Below are positions 1 to 13,158 of a stretch of DNA of 64,000 bases, in pieces. The notes below the pieces were generated by a model. It ran no database searches, was not told the origin of the DNA, and saw nothing but the letters and a program-made list of their open reading frames with translations. Position 1 is the stretch's first letter. Each line of letters starts with the position of its first letter. Origin of the DNA: Cheilinus undulatus (taxonomy: Eukaryota > Chordata > Actinopteri > Labriformes > Labridae); assembly GCF_018320785.1 (NCBI RefSeq), contig NC_054876.1, positions 24,760,212-24,824,211 of the forward strand, read 5' to 3'. The translations under genes and the position numbers were made by a program.

Positions 1-3000
1 ATTAAATCCACCCATCATATCCATCCATGCCAAACTGAACTTGGACTCTCAGTGTCATTATTAAACACAAGATAGTCCACTTCACATTATAACACAATTT
101 CAAATTAAAATGTATGTGTTGTGTGTAGTTGACATTGAGTTACCATCTTGATTTATTATAGCTCTATGAGAATTTACAAGAAGCATTCTGAAATTGCCTC
201 ACATCTCACAAAAAAGGCTTGAAAATAAAATGAATATCTTTGAGTACTTAGTTTAAATTTTTAAAATAATACTGTTATGAAAAACTGTATCACATTGATA
301 CTGTGTCCTAAATATGCACTTTTATTGTGCACAAAAAATATTTCTTTTTTTAAACTGAAGGGTTTCTGAGCTTTGATTGAAATCCATATTTGTGTGTTTA
401 CTTGATGCTTTGATTAAATGTCTAAACATCTATGACTCCGCAAGACAATACAAACAATACTAAGCCTTTCTAGCATTTCTATATGTTGGCCTTAAATTCC
501 AGTTAAATATCTTTTCGAACTGTAATACAGTCACCCAGTACTAGGCAGAGCTGTAGCCATGGTCTGGCTATAGCACTGACTACAGTAGTCACTCTCTTCT
601 GGTCTGGCTGCCCAGATGTAAACAACCATTCTGAACAGATCTTGTAGTTAACTTTGAAAAATAATTAGATCAGAGTTTAAAACTGCAGTAATCTATTCAT
701 ACTTCACTGATATTTCAGAGGAGATCCGTTCACAGCAGATGCCGCTATGCCTTTGCCTGGCTTTCTCTCCCAATCCCACCTTGTGGTTTATTTTGTCCAC
801 AATGGAGTCATTGAAGCTGTGTATTTCCTGACACCAGCTCCCTGCAGGGATGAGGGGAACCTATTTATCTTCCATTACCAGGACCAGCACATATTTCCCC
901 TCACTTTCATCAGCTTTGTGTCCCCAAATCTCTGCATGAATATATGGTGCCATCATAGGGGCTCAGAGCAGAGGGTGTGTGTGTTTGCATATTTTCTTAT
1001 TCAACAGGTTGTGTGTTAATTACCATACCCATCCTGACACTTATTTTATTGGCAGTTTGCTACTGTAATTTCACAGAACTGTAATCCAGTTAGCTAAATA
1101 ACAACCTCAGTAACAGCAGCAGTCCATACAGCCTCCCTGGTCCTGGTAGAGGTGTGTTCAATACCAGTGTTAACATAAAAAATTATGCCTCTGTTCTTTT
1201 TCCTGATGATATGATACGATACAACACACAAGACTGAATTACACAACACAACATTTTTAAAAATGACACTTTTACAAAATTACCTTTTTTTTTTCTTGTC
1301 CTATAAGAGCGTATCCATAGGGTGGCTGGCATGGCCACGGCCATCCTAGAAATCCAACTGGCCACCCTAAAAATGTTATATTATGATTGGCTATGTGCTT
1401 TATCAGCGGTGAGACTGATTCTTGAATCAGTATGAGCTGCATTACAATGCTATTAATGCTGTTAATACTATCAGTTCTCTTATATGAGTGCACACGTTTT
1501 AGACCAGCCCTGGAAAAGTCACTTCCACAGCACTCCCACAAAAAAGAAATCAAATTATGACTTACATAACCAGCTGCACTACACATCTTATTTTGTCATG
1601 AACATGCAAGTAGAAGTCCTTACCATCCATATCAGAACAAAATTCAACAAATGGGCTTTTTTTGGGTCACAGTGGCCTGTAATCCTGAAGTTTGACAGAA
1701 ATTCTGCAAATTCCTATTTTTTTTTCTAGTTTGTGACAGAGGCATGGCTGTTCCTCAGTGGGAAACTATATGAAATATAAAAGATTGGCTAAATATGAGT
1801 AAAAACATCAAATTTGAGGCCTAACCTTCAAAATGAATGCAAAACCTGATGAAAATATTGATTTTATCCTGCCATAGCTAAGGAATAAGAAATACTAGTT
1901 TCATGTCTTTTTATGAGTTTACAAATTTGCATATTTTTCCATAAAGAGTTCATTGTCTGTGAGTAGATTACACACTAACACACACCTGGATTTTTTTTTT
2001 TTTTTTTTTTCATTTCAACCATTCTGACTGAAAGATCTTATCACTAACAACACATCAAAACCATTTTAGTTGTAAAAAAGTTTTTTGTTTTTTTTTCCAC
2101 TGGTCTGCAGCCATGCCAATTACTTATATAGCCACCGGAAGTCAGTATCTTTTAATTTGGGTGGGTGGGGTGATGTGAAAATGGGGCAATTTTGTGATTG
2201 ACTTAATTTTTTACAAAACTTGACGTAGTTTGCTACAGAGAAATGGGAAATTACAGGGAAAATATTTTTTCACTTTGTTTCACATGGGAGGCCAAAAAAA
2301 TGTGTTTATAATGGAAGTCTATGGTACAAACTTTGTAATTAACAAACTGAACGTAACTTTTTTTGACTACACAGTCAAAGTACAGTGGATATGGATGAAA
2401 GTCAAAAATATCAAAATTCATGCAAAAACACACTCCCTGACCTAATTTTTGTGGCAAGGTCACAATCACACCCAAAGTTATTTCATATAATGCACTCCAA
2501 AATACACAGATTTCCCTGAACAGGGCATAAGGGTTAAGCTAACTCGGCTACACTGGCTTATGTAGTGACACTGATTGCGATATATTAGCTTGAGCTAAAG
2601 CTAATAAAGCTAAACTAAGCAACTGTGTGTAACTGCTTCAAAAATTAGTGGATACATAGCCTAATTAAATCCCCGATTAGACTTCTGACATTTCTTCTGT
2701 TTTATTTACAGTATGTAACCGTAGGACTTTGTTTATGAATACAGTAGATTTTTATAACTGGACGTATGTTTTAACGGCAAATCACCGATCTGACAGAGAT
2801 GTCATCACACATGAGCGTGACTGTAAGAGATGTATGGTCTGCAGCCAGACTGTCTTGAGACATTCTCAAAATAAATGAAATATAAATACTCAGATACCCA
2901 ACAGTACTTCAACAGCTCTTAGAAGGGCATCCCAAGTCAAACTCATGTAATATTCTAACATGTCTCTGTGCCAGGTATAACTCATAAAAGCCAAATCTGT

Positions 3001-4170
3001 ATGCTCACTATGCTGTCTTCTACACCACAAATCAGCATTAAAAAATTAGCAAATAACACAAACCTTATTTGTGTTCAAAAATCTGGACTTAATCACTGAA
3101 AGCAAGATGTGTATGTGATGAACGCTGTACCTAAATAATGGCCTAATAGATTGAGGCCCTTTGTAGAGCGTGGCTCCGGGCTAGCTACTCACTGTACAGT
3201 TTCATAGCGTCTTATCTCACTGCACTGATTACCATTCTCATAGAAACATGGGTAAGGACCATTTGTCTTTAACAAGTCTAAAGCTTGATAACACCTGTAA
3301 ACACAGCCATTTAAATGCTACAAAGATATACTTGTTTGGACACAGCTACACAGCAGTCTCAATCACGTACAAAGAAGTTAAAGTTGTCAAATATTTCAAG
3401 TGTCTACAATTTTTTTTTTAAATTTATTTTAACAGATGAACTTTACCTCTAAGGGAAGGCTTTTTTAATGGCATGTGCATCCTGGTTGAAGCTTCTCTAA
3501 CAGGAAGTTTACAGGTCATTTCCTGTGGCTCTTAAAGGAGTCAGTAGTTTGAGTTAGTGCTACAATTAAGTATTACTGAAAAATAGGCAAGACTGACAGA
3601 TACCAGTGCTTTCGGTATAAGGGTTATTTCATGACCCTCCTTTGTGAGTACAGACTGGACAAGCACAGCTGGGGGAATTAAATAAATGAAGAGCTCTTGT
3701 GACACAGGCACTCACAGAGGTTATCTTTATTGTTAACCAAATGTCGTTAAGTGGGTTCCATACCATGTTTGGCATATCCTTTGTTAGTGTTATTATTTGC
3801 AGCTGCTGATATGAATTCAAGATGACTGTTTAATATGGCACACATTTTAAAATTAAGACAGACATCATCAAACGCATTCAATGACCTGATTAATGCCATT
3901 CACAAACAGGATAAGTGTATTCATTTCTCCTCCTTACATCCACCAGACTCTGTTTTTTTCCTCCACTTTCTCTAAATTGCCTTGTTAGAAATCAATAGCA
4001 TCCACTTATCTTCCTTTTTTCTCTGATAAGCAGTCTTATTTGTAAGAAGTAAGAGCAATTCATTGCTTACTTATGGATTCAACTTTGTTTGGATGCAAAC
4101 AATGTCTAGAAGGTATACAGATGAAAAGATAGCTTGGCATTAGCATAAAGAAAACAGTGTGATATATATA
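1..4170. other. Intergenic, no gene recognised
   Basis: AT-rich DNA. Open frames here are short and resemble no protein I know. About 2030-2540 has the look of a dispersed repeat, with low-complexity A/T runs and an end reading cagggcataagggttaa, but I could not pair its termini. Poly-T at 1991-2010 and a short TA run at 4162-4177 are simple repeats. Confidence 0.5.
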
Positions 4171-4177
4171 TATATAT

Positions 4178-4851
4178 AATGCAGTCAGACAAGTACCGTT
4201 CTTCTGCCAACTGCCAAATCCAGACTCCTCCATCAGATTGTCAGATGGAGAAGCGCAATTCGTCACTCCAGAGAACGTGTCTCCACTGCTCTAGAGTCCA
4301 GTGGCGGCATGCTTTACACCACTGCATCTGACGTTTTGCATTGCACTTGGTGATATATGGCTTGGATGCAGCTGCCCGGCCATGGAAACCCATTCCATGA
4401 AGCTCTCTATGCACTGTTCTTGAGCTAATCTGAACGCCACATGGAGTTTGGAGGTCTGTAGCAATTTACTGCAGAAGGTTGGTGACCTCTGCGCACTATG
4501 CGCCTCAGCATCCGCTGACCCCACTCCATCATTTTACGTGGCCTACCACTTTGTGGCTGAGTTGCTGTCATTCTCAATCGCTTCCACTTTGTTATAATGC
4601 CACTGACAGTTGTTGCGGAATATTTAGGAGCAAAGAAATTTCACGACTGGACTCGTTGCACAGGTAGCATCCTATCACAGTACCACGCTGGAATTCACTG
4701 AGCTCCTGAGAGTGACCCATTCTTTCACAAATGTTTGTAGAAGCAGTTTGCATGCCTAGGTGCTTGATTTCATACACCTGTGGCCATGGAAGTGATTGGA
4801 ACATCTGATTTAAATTACTTGGATGGGGGAGTGAATACTTTTGGCAATATA
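4178..4851 (-). mobile_element. Truncated Tc1/mariner-like transposon
   Basis: Minus-strand frames, broken by stops and frameshifts, carry recognisable Tc1-family transposase: an N-terminal helix-turn-helix segment beginning around 4770 (SEFQRGTVIGCYLCNESSRE), then a GRPRK-type linker near 4540, and further homology down to about 4180. The end at 4829-4851, read on the minus strand, is a terminal-repeat-like ctatattgccaaaagtattc. The other end breaks off at a TA dinucleotide run, so the C-terminal catalytic half is missing. It is an inactive fossil. Confidence 0.75.
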
Positions 4852-4917
4852 GTGTGTGTGTGTGTGTGTGTGTGTATAGGTGTGTGTGTGTGTGGGGGTG
4901 TGTGTGTGTGTGTGTGT
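4852..4917. repeat. (TG)n microsatellite
   Basis: Alternating TG with two interruptions (tatagg and ggggg). It abuts the Tc1 terminal repeat, so the repeat may have grown from that end. Confidence 0.9.
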
Positions 4918-5129
4918 ATTAGAGGTTATATTCAAAGCTGGAGCTGGGGTCAGTCACCTTTGAATGATGATCATTTCAAAGAGTGAATCCAATTTCTTCA
5001 ATCTCTTTGTGACTGAAATCTTCAAGGCTGATTTTGGGTGTTCGTTGACCAGACACCCATTTCCTCAATATAAATATCTTGCCAGATCAAAAAAAAAAAA
5101 AAACTACATAAACAACGTATATTTTGGTA

Positions 5130-5302
5130 CTCTGCCTTAAACTCTACACGGCAGCACTTGCGTCCAATTGAACCTGAAGCACTTGATGGCACTTACTGAT
5201 GTTGTTTCTTCTTGTCTAGATCATTGCTTGTGTTGTTCTTGCTCTCAAATGTACGTCGCTTTGGAGAAAAGCGTCTGCTAAATGACATTGTAACATTGTA
5301 AC
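5130..5302 (+). repeat. Retroelement 3' tail (SINE/LINE type)
   Basis: Ends with gctttggagaaaagcgtctg followed by ctaaatgac and a short tandem attgtaac tail. This 'cgctttggataaaagcgtctgctaaatga' class of ending is a very common teleost retroposon 3' tail. No promoter boxes were identified upstream, so the copy is probably truncated. Confidence 0.6.
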
Positions 5303-5559
5303 AATATAAATATCTTGCCAGATCAACCGTTATGTTGGCTTCATAAAGGAATTCATTACATTGGAAAAATTAACCCTTTTGATTTCTTGAGAAAACTTGA
5401 TCAGTTAATTAGGTCACGAGAAAAAAAGTTGAGCTTATCTAAAAAAATGAAAACATGACCTTTGATCTCAAACAACATTATAAAAGCAATAGTTTTATGT
5501 TTTGTTTTCCAACTTTTGCCCTTTTTTATTAAACCCAAGAAAACAGCTGTGCTTACCTT

Positions 5560-6390
5560 CTCAAATAGAGTTCGCCAAAAGGCATGCGGGAGACTCCATG
5601 GTCAAGAGGAAGAAAGTTCTTTGGGTCTGATGAGACCAAAGTAGTGCTTTTTGGCCATCAGACAAGACACCGACACTGCACATCACCACAAACACACTAT
5701 CCCCACTGTGAAGCACAGTGGTGGCAGCATCATGCTGTGGGATGCTTCTCAGCAGATGACCCTGAAAGGCTTGTAAAATCTAGGAAACTCTTAGAGGACA
5801 ATCATATTCAGTCGGCAAGAGAATTATGGCTTGGAAGAAGATTACTTCACAGCATGACAGTGATCCCAAGCAGACAGCGAAAACTACGCAGAAATGGTTA
5901 AAAGACAGAAAGGTGAATGTTGTGGAGTGGCGAGTCAAAACCCGGATATCAGTCCAATAAAGAATTTGTGGCTGGACTTGAAAAGAGCATTTTATGGCCA
6001 GTCCCTGAGTAACCTGACAGAGGTTGAGCAGTTTTACAAAAAAAAAAAGAAAAAAGAGTAAAATTGCAGTGTCCAGATGTGCAAGCCTAATTGAGACCTA
6101 TTCACACAGACTCGGTGCTGCAGTTGCTACCAAAGGTACATCTATTTAATATTGACTTGAATGGGGTGAATATTAATGCAGTTTATTGTGTCACATTTCA
6201 TATTTTTTAATTAATTGTCATTACTTTGCATAAATTTTTTTTGACTTTGACATTCAAATTTTTTTTGACTTTGACATTCAAATTTTTTTTTAAACTTTTT
6301 TGGTCAAAAAAGCCCCGTTATATTGACCCCTGACTAATTTATAAAACCATAAAATGGTTAAACATCCAATGGGGTTAACACTTTTGACAG
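5560..6390 (+). mobile_element. Tc1-like transposase fossil
   Basis: Plus-strand fragments read as the catalytic half of a Tc1 transposase: VLWVDETKVVLFGHQ near 5615 (the first catalytic Asp region), a W-GCFSAD block near 5735, then SARELWLGRR near 5815 and a frameshifted 'NDPKQTAKTTQKW' region near 5870. Stops and frame changes follow to about 6050. The 3' part (6230-6390) holds a 24-bp tandem duplication (tttgactttgacattcaaat core) and an end resembling the one at 51540-51665, so both copies probably belong to one family. Confidence 0.7.
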
Positions 6391-9124
6391 CCACCATGTG
6401 AGGCAAAAGGGAAAGTTCTTGAACCATGTACATAAATTTATTATGAATTAACGTCAAGTTTATTTCTAAGAACCAGCAAAAACATCTTGAAGAATAATGT
6501 ACTCATTGTGCAGCCAGTCTTTAACAATGAAACACTGTTGTTACTTGATTTAACTCACTAGTGAGCACAGTGATGTTCCACTACACAGCACTCCTTCCCT
6601 GAAGATGTTTCTCCAGTGAGCAGGCACCACCAGGCTGATTTGACATCCAAACTATCCCTTAGCGCATACTTAAATGTTTGTACTGTGATTTTTGTGAAAG
6701 GGTTTATAAAAGAGAAAAGCAGACAATTCAGCAAAAGGTATATGTCAGTTCTTCTATGTTTGTGACTGGCTGTCAGTGTAGAACATCTGCCTTACACTAG
6801 AATAAAAATCAGTGCTGGGATTTTAGATGAAAAGATTTATTCCTCTTGATTCCTCCCCTTACCCCTTAATTTTTCTACTTTTTGCATAACTCTCTGCCAC
6901 CATAATTTTGAGAATCAAGACTCAGCTGGCTACCGATTCACTGGTTCAAGCATAAAAACGGTAAAATAATCAAATTCCATTAGCTATTACAAAGAGAAGA
7001 TGACCTTTGGCATGTCAGATTAGGCCTTCACACTCAAACACATACACATAATAAATCATACACATATATAATCTGTGGTTCAACACAAGACACAAGGTCA
7101 CGACATTTTCATGTCAGGACAGGATGAAAATAGAAAGAAGACCATGAGCTGGACAGACTGAAGCACAATGAGTCAGCCGGCTGATAACACAGACAGACTG
7201 AATCAGTGGGCTGAAAGCAGAAGGCAGTTTGTGTGTATGTATGTGTGTGTCCTTTGAAGAGGGGAGAGAAGAGAGAGGAAGTTAGAGAGATGATGTTCTC
7301 AGGGCTGCAGGTGGTGAACACCAGTCCTGCCGGTCCCTGTGGACATCCTCAAACTGCTTCTGAACCCCAAACGCAGGCTCAAAATAACGCATGTCCTGTT
7401 ATTCCAATTAGATTTTTTTTCCTTCCCTCCTTTCTCCCACATGCACACACACACACACACACACACAGTTTCTCTGCTGCCTTGCAAGATTTGTGTTCTT
7501 ACTCATGCCATCTGTTTTTTTTCAGGTGTGCTTAAATTCTTAGATGTGGTGAGGAAGCTCGAAAACTTTGGGGAAAACACAGATTTCATTTTCTTTGTTG
7601 ATTTAGATTTCATATAAAAAAATTCTAAACTGAATTATCAAACTACACCTAATGTGAGGATTGTTAAACGTGGCTAGCAATCTATGATAGATCTTTGGTC
7701 ATTCAGGTTGATCACATTCATGCATCTATTTTATGATGATATGAAGAGGAGATTTTACCATTCTGGAGCGGGCAAACTCAAACATGAAACAAGACAGAGA
7801 AGAGGACAGGGGTAGAAAGGAGAGAATGATATGTGAAATTTGGCAGCAGCAGCTTTTTCACTGGGAGACACTGTCCTCTTGTGGTAAATGTTCAAAGTTC
7901 AAAATATGCTTTAATGGCATGAATGGTTAAAACCTTTGTTGCCAAAGCAGAGTACATAAACAAAACAAAATGTTTTGAGGTGAAAAGGTCTTGATGATAG
8001 ATGTTTGGCCAGGACAACTGTTTGTGATCTCTTCTAAAAAGACATGTTTCCAAAGTAATGATTTAAGCTTTGCCAAAAAGTTTTCAGTGACTTTGAATAG
8101 CAAAAAACAATCTAACATATTCTCTGTTTCTGTGTATCCAACTTTGTCCCCCAGTCATCTTATCCATTGCAAAGAAAAGCAGCTCAACCTTTTGGATCAT
8201 CATGATATTTTGGGTAAGGCTTCCCAAGTCACTTGTGAAACACTTATTATTATTACATCTGGTAAAATTTTGGTTTTTCATTATCTGTAAGGCATAATCA
8301 TCAACATTTCAAGAAACAAAGGCTTGAAATATTTCACTCTATGTGTAATGAGTCTATGTAATATACGGGGTTCACTTTCAGAAAAGAGTGACAAAAATAT
8401 TGAACTTTTTCATGATATTCTAATTTTTGAGATGTACCTGTAATTGTTAAGCTGCTTTCACTTCCTTCTGTTCATTACTCTAAGAAGATATCCAGAGTCA
8501 ATTAAAGGTGAGTTCTTAATAATGCCATGGTAAGTCACAAAAGAAAACAGAAAAAAGATTCTAGCACTACCACTTTGCTGCATCATCCATAGTTTGGACA
8601 TGAGGATGACCTACAAATATTTATTAAGTTATTTGTGATAAAGCATTCTATTTTCTCAAAGCCAGCCTTTAATAGTTCTTCCAGTTTTGCAACCAACATC
8701 ACTTGTTGTCCTTGAACTATGGAAAACACATCCCTTGAACAACATAATGGCACAGGGGACCTGAATTTTCATCATGATGAACATGGGCTTTATAGTTTAT
8801 TTTGAGTCAATCCCACATACAGCTCCCTGTTGCCCTAAATACTTTCAAATAATCCATTGCTGTAAATAGTTCCTGAAAATAATGCACTACTTAGTCCAAT
8901 CTAGTATCCTCTGCAAATAGAGTACAAAGCTTATTTAGGAAGAGACTTTGCTTCTTTTGCGTAGGATTATGGATTCTATTGGCTCAGCATGGAAGTCTGG
9001 AGCGTTTGGTAAATCGTCAATCATATAATTTATTTGGTCTCTCAATAAGCTTCATTCATTTTTGGTGCAGTAACACTAGTCCTGCTCATAGTTTGGCTCA
9101 GTAGGGCCATGGCCATCTGTTTAA
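6391..9124. other. Intergenic, no gene recognised
   Basis: No coding homology seen. It contains a perfect CA microsatellite at 7442-7468. Purine-rich and pyrimidine-rich short tracts explain the open frames around 7230-7540. Confidence 0.5.
7442..7468. repeat. (CA)n microsatellite
   Basis: Thirteen uninterrupted CA units or more, following a pyrimidine tract. Confidence 0.9.
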
Positions 9125-9662
9125 TAGGGGTGGGAATCACTAGTGGCTCCACGATACAATGTTATCATGATACTCGGGTCACGATTTGATATTATTGCTA
9201 TTTTAAACATTTTGCAATACAGTGAGTATTGTGTACCATATACCATATATTGCGATATATTGTGGTGTATACTATTTTTTCAACCGTTTAGCTGATTTAG
9301 CATTAGTCTTGCCCTCATGTTTATCAAATTTTTACGGTATTTTATTTTCATGTAGCACTTCTTGCAAACCTCATGTGTCATGTCCAACTCATTCGTGCCT
9401 GCTTGCATTCCTCATGTCCTTCCCCTGGTGCAGCCATGTTTGTTGTACTAACTTTCTCCTGCTCTATGAGTGTCACCTCTGTGACCTCACTGGACAAACA
9501 ACTGTCCAAACAATATATTTTATTTTTCCATTATCATATACTTCTGTTCAAATTAGCAATTAATTTGGAAAAATCGATACTTGGTGGACGAGACGATACG
9601 ATATATCACCAGAGGAAAAATTTTGCAATACCATGCTGTATCGATTTTTTCACCCCCTCCTA
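9125..9662. mobile_element. hAT-like non-autonomous element (MITE)
   Basis: The left end reads taggggtgggaatcac and the right end, on the opposite strand, taggagggggtgaaaaaatc. Both then run into 'cgatac' motifs typical of fish hAT MITE ends. The flanks, tgtttaa and tgatttaa, may be a decayed 8-bp target duplication. No transposase reading frame lies inside. Confidence 0.6.
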
Positions 9663-10560
9663 TGATTTAAGGGATAAAACGTTGACGTTTTTCTTTCAAA
9701 TAATAGTAATATATAATATAATATAATTGCACCAGTTGAATGATCTAAATTATGCTTGCCATCTCATGTAAGTCTACCCACATCCCTGCATATTTTATAC
9801 TTTTGATCATGTCTTTTCAGCATTTTCAACCATAACATCAATGCACATGTAAAAAAAATCCCAGAAAAGACTAGAAAAAAAATTAACAAGAAGTTGAACA
9901 TTTTTAAATCATACTTGTTATACTATTTTCAGTTTTATTATTTTTTTTTGTATTTAGTGTTTAATTCCTGTACATTGGAAGCAATGCCACAGTCAAAATC
10001 CTTGTTGCATAAACATATTTAGCTACTTAGCTAAAAAAAAAAAAAAGCTAATACTAATTTAAACCAGCATTAATGAAGTTTTGCAATATATTTTTTTATA
10101 TATAATTTTATATAATAATATCATATCATCATAGAATATAATATATAATATATTATTCTAGGCTTTATAAGAAAGAAAACGATAAGGTGAGAAGACCGTG
10201 AGGGACAAAATATACAAACTGTCTGGAAAGCTGCAATGTAAATCGAAACGGTTCAGTGCACAATAATGAATTAAATCAAATGTCTTAAATAAAAGAAGAT
10301 AAAAAGGGAAAGTGTGTACTTTGCTGTTCTTTTTTGTGTGATTTTTTGATCATCAGTGAATCTCGAACTGAGCCATACAAAGGTATTTTAATTTGAACGA
10401 ACAGAATTTTTACTTAAACTGATTAGAAATTAATTCTATTGAATAACAAATTAAGTCATTTAAATGATGAAAATTCGACAAATATGGCGTACCATACTGT
10501 GCCAACACTACGGTAACCACAGACTGTAGAAAGAATGGCGGTAACGCGATCAAAAATAGA
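9663..10560. other. AT-rich intergenic DNA upstream of rad50
   Basis: No gene seen. About 10085-10165 is nearly pure A/T with self-complementary tata/atat runs. Confidence 0.5.
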
Positions 10561-10597
10561 AATGATTTGATTGTTTTATGGGTCCACTGAGAGTTAC

Positions 10598-10692
10598 CCG
10601 GAAGTCAGACGTCGACGTTTTTTACGTCACTTTCCCAACAGCGCGAAAACTGTTCCTTCACTTCTCTGCTGTAACATCACTACAACTCTAAA
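10598..10692 (+). promoter_or_regulatory. rad50: Probable rad50 promoter and leader exon
   Basis: A GC-richer island in AT-rich DNA holds an ETS-type site ccggaagt (10598-10605), a CRE/ATF-like ttacgtca (10622-10629) and an E2F-like gcgcgaaa (10641-10648). This TATA-less combination is common in promoters of replication and repair genes. A consensus donor, aa|gtgagt, at 10693 could end a non-coding first exon that splices to the acceptor at 11745-11746. The leader exon is inferred; only the motifs are seen. Confidence 0.45.
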
Positions 10693-11769
10693 GTGAGTTA
10701 AATTATTTGCAGTGATAGCCCTGGAGAATATTTACTACGAACTGTAACCCTCCTTGCTTCACTTTGAAGCGAAGTTTTGTGCGCGACAGGAACTATTTCA
10801 CTTTTAAACACTACATCGTCACATGCTGCTAAACTTACGTTTAAGCTAGCTTGATGAATCGAGTCAGTAGTAAACTGCTGTATGTGTTAAATTAGCTAAA
10901 GGACAGTTTAATCACACCCCCATACCTAGCCTGTTGTACCAGAACAAGAGAAAGCATTTGGATTGGTTTGCATGATTGTACCGTTTCTGAAAATGACAGC
11001 TTGTTAGTTTGGAGTTGTGAAAGGAAGCACAAAGCTTTTGTTTACATTTACAGTTTATCACATCTAGACACGAACTGCTATGTTTAATCATGAGCTCGGA
11101 CATACTTATTTGGACGATATAGTAGGAGCATCTGTGTGTAAACTGAAATGTGTGAGAGAGCTTTGTTTGAAAGGTCTACTAAGTTGGAGCACTCTGCTAG
11201 TTTGTTCCACATGTGCACAGTTCACTGAAGTGGTTTGCTGCTCTCCGTGTTTAGCTTAGACTCAATGGACAGGATATGAAAGTCTTAACCATCATAATGA
11301 CGCCGTGTCAGTTCTGCTACTTTCTGCTAATCCATGTATCATCTGAAAGCAAAACTTCAGCCAACTGTAAGAGAGTCATACAGAGAAAAGCACCACCATA
11401 GAAAAGCAGCTAAACTCATGCTGTTCATTTTTGTGATCCCTCTGCAAAAGTTGTTAAAAATGTGTCATCCAATGCATTATACCCAGGCCCCTTTAGCCAC
11501 ACTTGTTGATGTAGATTGCTAGCTTCAAAGGGCATCTAACAGCAATTTAGAAACCAAAGTCTAGATAACCTGATATCACTGTAGCTATTGCAACATTTTA
11601 ATAAAGCATTGTGGTTTACAAGTAAAATCTCAAAAGTTGCTTTCCTTGAGCCCTTGTCACAGTGAATACTATCACACATTTTATCTGTTTTCAACAGCGC
11701 TGCTGATTTAAGTCATGTCTTCATTCTTTCTCTCTCTGTCTTGCAGCCTTTGTCTTTAAGCCAGCAACA

Positions 11770-13158
11770 ATGTCTAAAATAGACAAGATGAGCATCCTTG
11801 GGGTGAGGAGCTTTGGGATTGAGGACAAAGACAAACAAGTGATCTCTTTCTTCTCTCCTCTGACTGTATTGGTTGGGCCAAACGGAGCAGGAAAAACGGT
11901 ATGAGAACATATTTTGAGAGCAGAAGTTGACTGTGAAGCGTGAACTGTTAGTCAGTGAGATTGAGCTTGATGGTCTGAAAATTTCTGAAAGATTTCTATA
12001 AAAAAAAGATTTATCATATGATTATTTCCTTTAAATTTACAGACTATTATAGAGTGTCTAAAATATGCAACATCAGGAGAACTTCCCCCTGGAGCTAAAG
12101 GAGCTGCCTTTGTCCATGATCCAAAGGTGAGCTCGCACTCTTGTGTTGGTTAGTCACTGCAGCTGGCTTAAATTTGTTTTGCCATCTTAATTGCTGGTTT
12201 AAGTGAATGTTATAATTGCCACAAGTCAAAATGAATCTATTTCTTAATCTGCTAATTTCAATGTATCAGTGTTAATCTTTGTTCCAAGGACAGATTATAA
12301 ATTGAGTTAATGGTTTGCTACCCCAAAGGATCTAGGTTTAATGGGTCTTTTCAATAGTCTTTGCCCTTTTGTCTGCTTTGCTGAATGGCAAATTCATTCC
12401 AAAATTGTAGGTTTTTTAAGCCCAACTGAATAAAAAAAACACAAATCAAAGCAGAGTTCCAATGCACATTTAAAGTCCAATTTAAGTCAATCCAGCCAAG
12501 TATTTTATAAAGGTTTCTTTTTACCTACTGGTCCTTGTAGTATTTTCACAACATATTGACTGTTATGGAATGACAAACTGTTTTTACCCATTATAACCTA
12601 CTTTCATATATCCACTAAAACCTCATTATAAGATGCTGTGTCCCTGTTGGTCCACGTGAAGTCTGTGTATTCCCTCTGAATTTAGGATGCCCATGAGACA
12701 GATGTGCGAGCACAGATTCGTCTCTTATTTACTGACGTGAACGGAGAGAAGGTGACGATCCAGCGCTCCATGTCTTGCACTCAAAAGGCTAAAAACTACA
12801 CCTTTAAAAGTTTGGAGCAGGTCATTACCAGAATGAAGTAAGCCTTAGTTTTTAATTGTTTTACTCATGTTTTTTTCATCTTAAAAAAAAAAAAAAAAAA
12901 CTTCTTTTTGTATTTATGCTAATGTTACATGACCCTCTTCTTTGCATACGACCTCCTTTGATGTTCATCCAGGGGCAGTGAGAGGGTGAGCTTGTCATCA
13001 AAGTGTGGTGAACTAGACCGGGAGATGATCTCCTCTCTGGGTGTATCAAAGCCTGTCTTGAATCACGTCATCTTCTGTCACCAAGAAGAGTCGAACTGGC
13101 CACTTAGCGAGGGCAAAGCGCTCAAAGAAAAGTTTGACTCCATCTTTGCTGCAACAAA
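11770..13158 (+). other. rad50: rad50 exons 1-4: N-terminal ATPase half
   Basis: Residues 1-183. Exon 1 ends exactly after the Walker A loop GPNGAGKT (residues 36-43), which binds the ATP phosphates. Exon 4 carries the Q-loop in [14 protein letters not shown], with Gln at 159. An acceptor at 11745-11746 leaves a 23-nt 5'UTR segment ahead of the ATG in this exon. Introns 1-4 are short (144-559 nt) and look free of large insertions. Confidence 0.95.

Noticed and set aside
747..1019. 90-codon plus-strand frame
   Set aside because: No homology, no splice or promoter context; consistent with chance.
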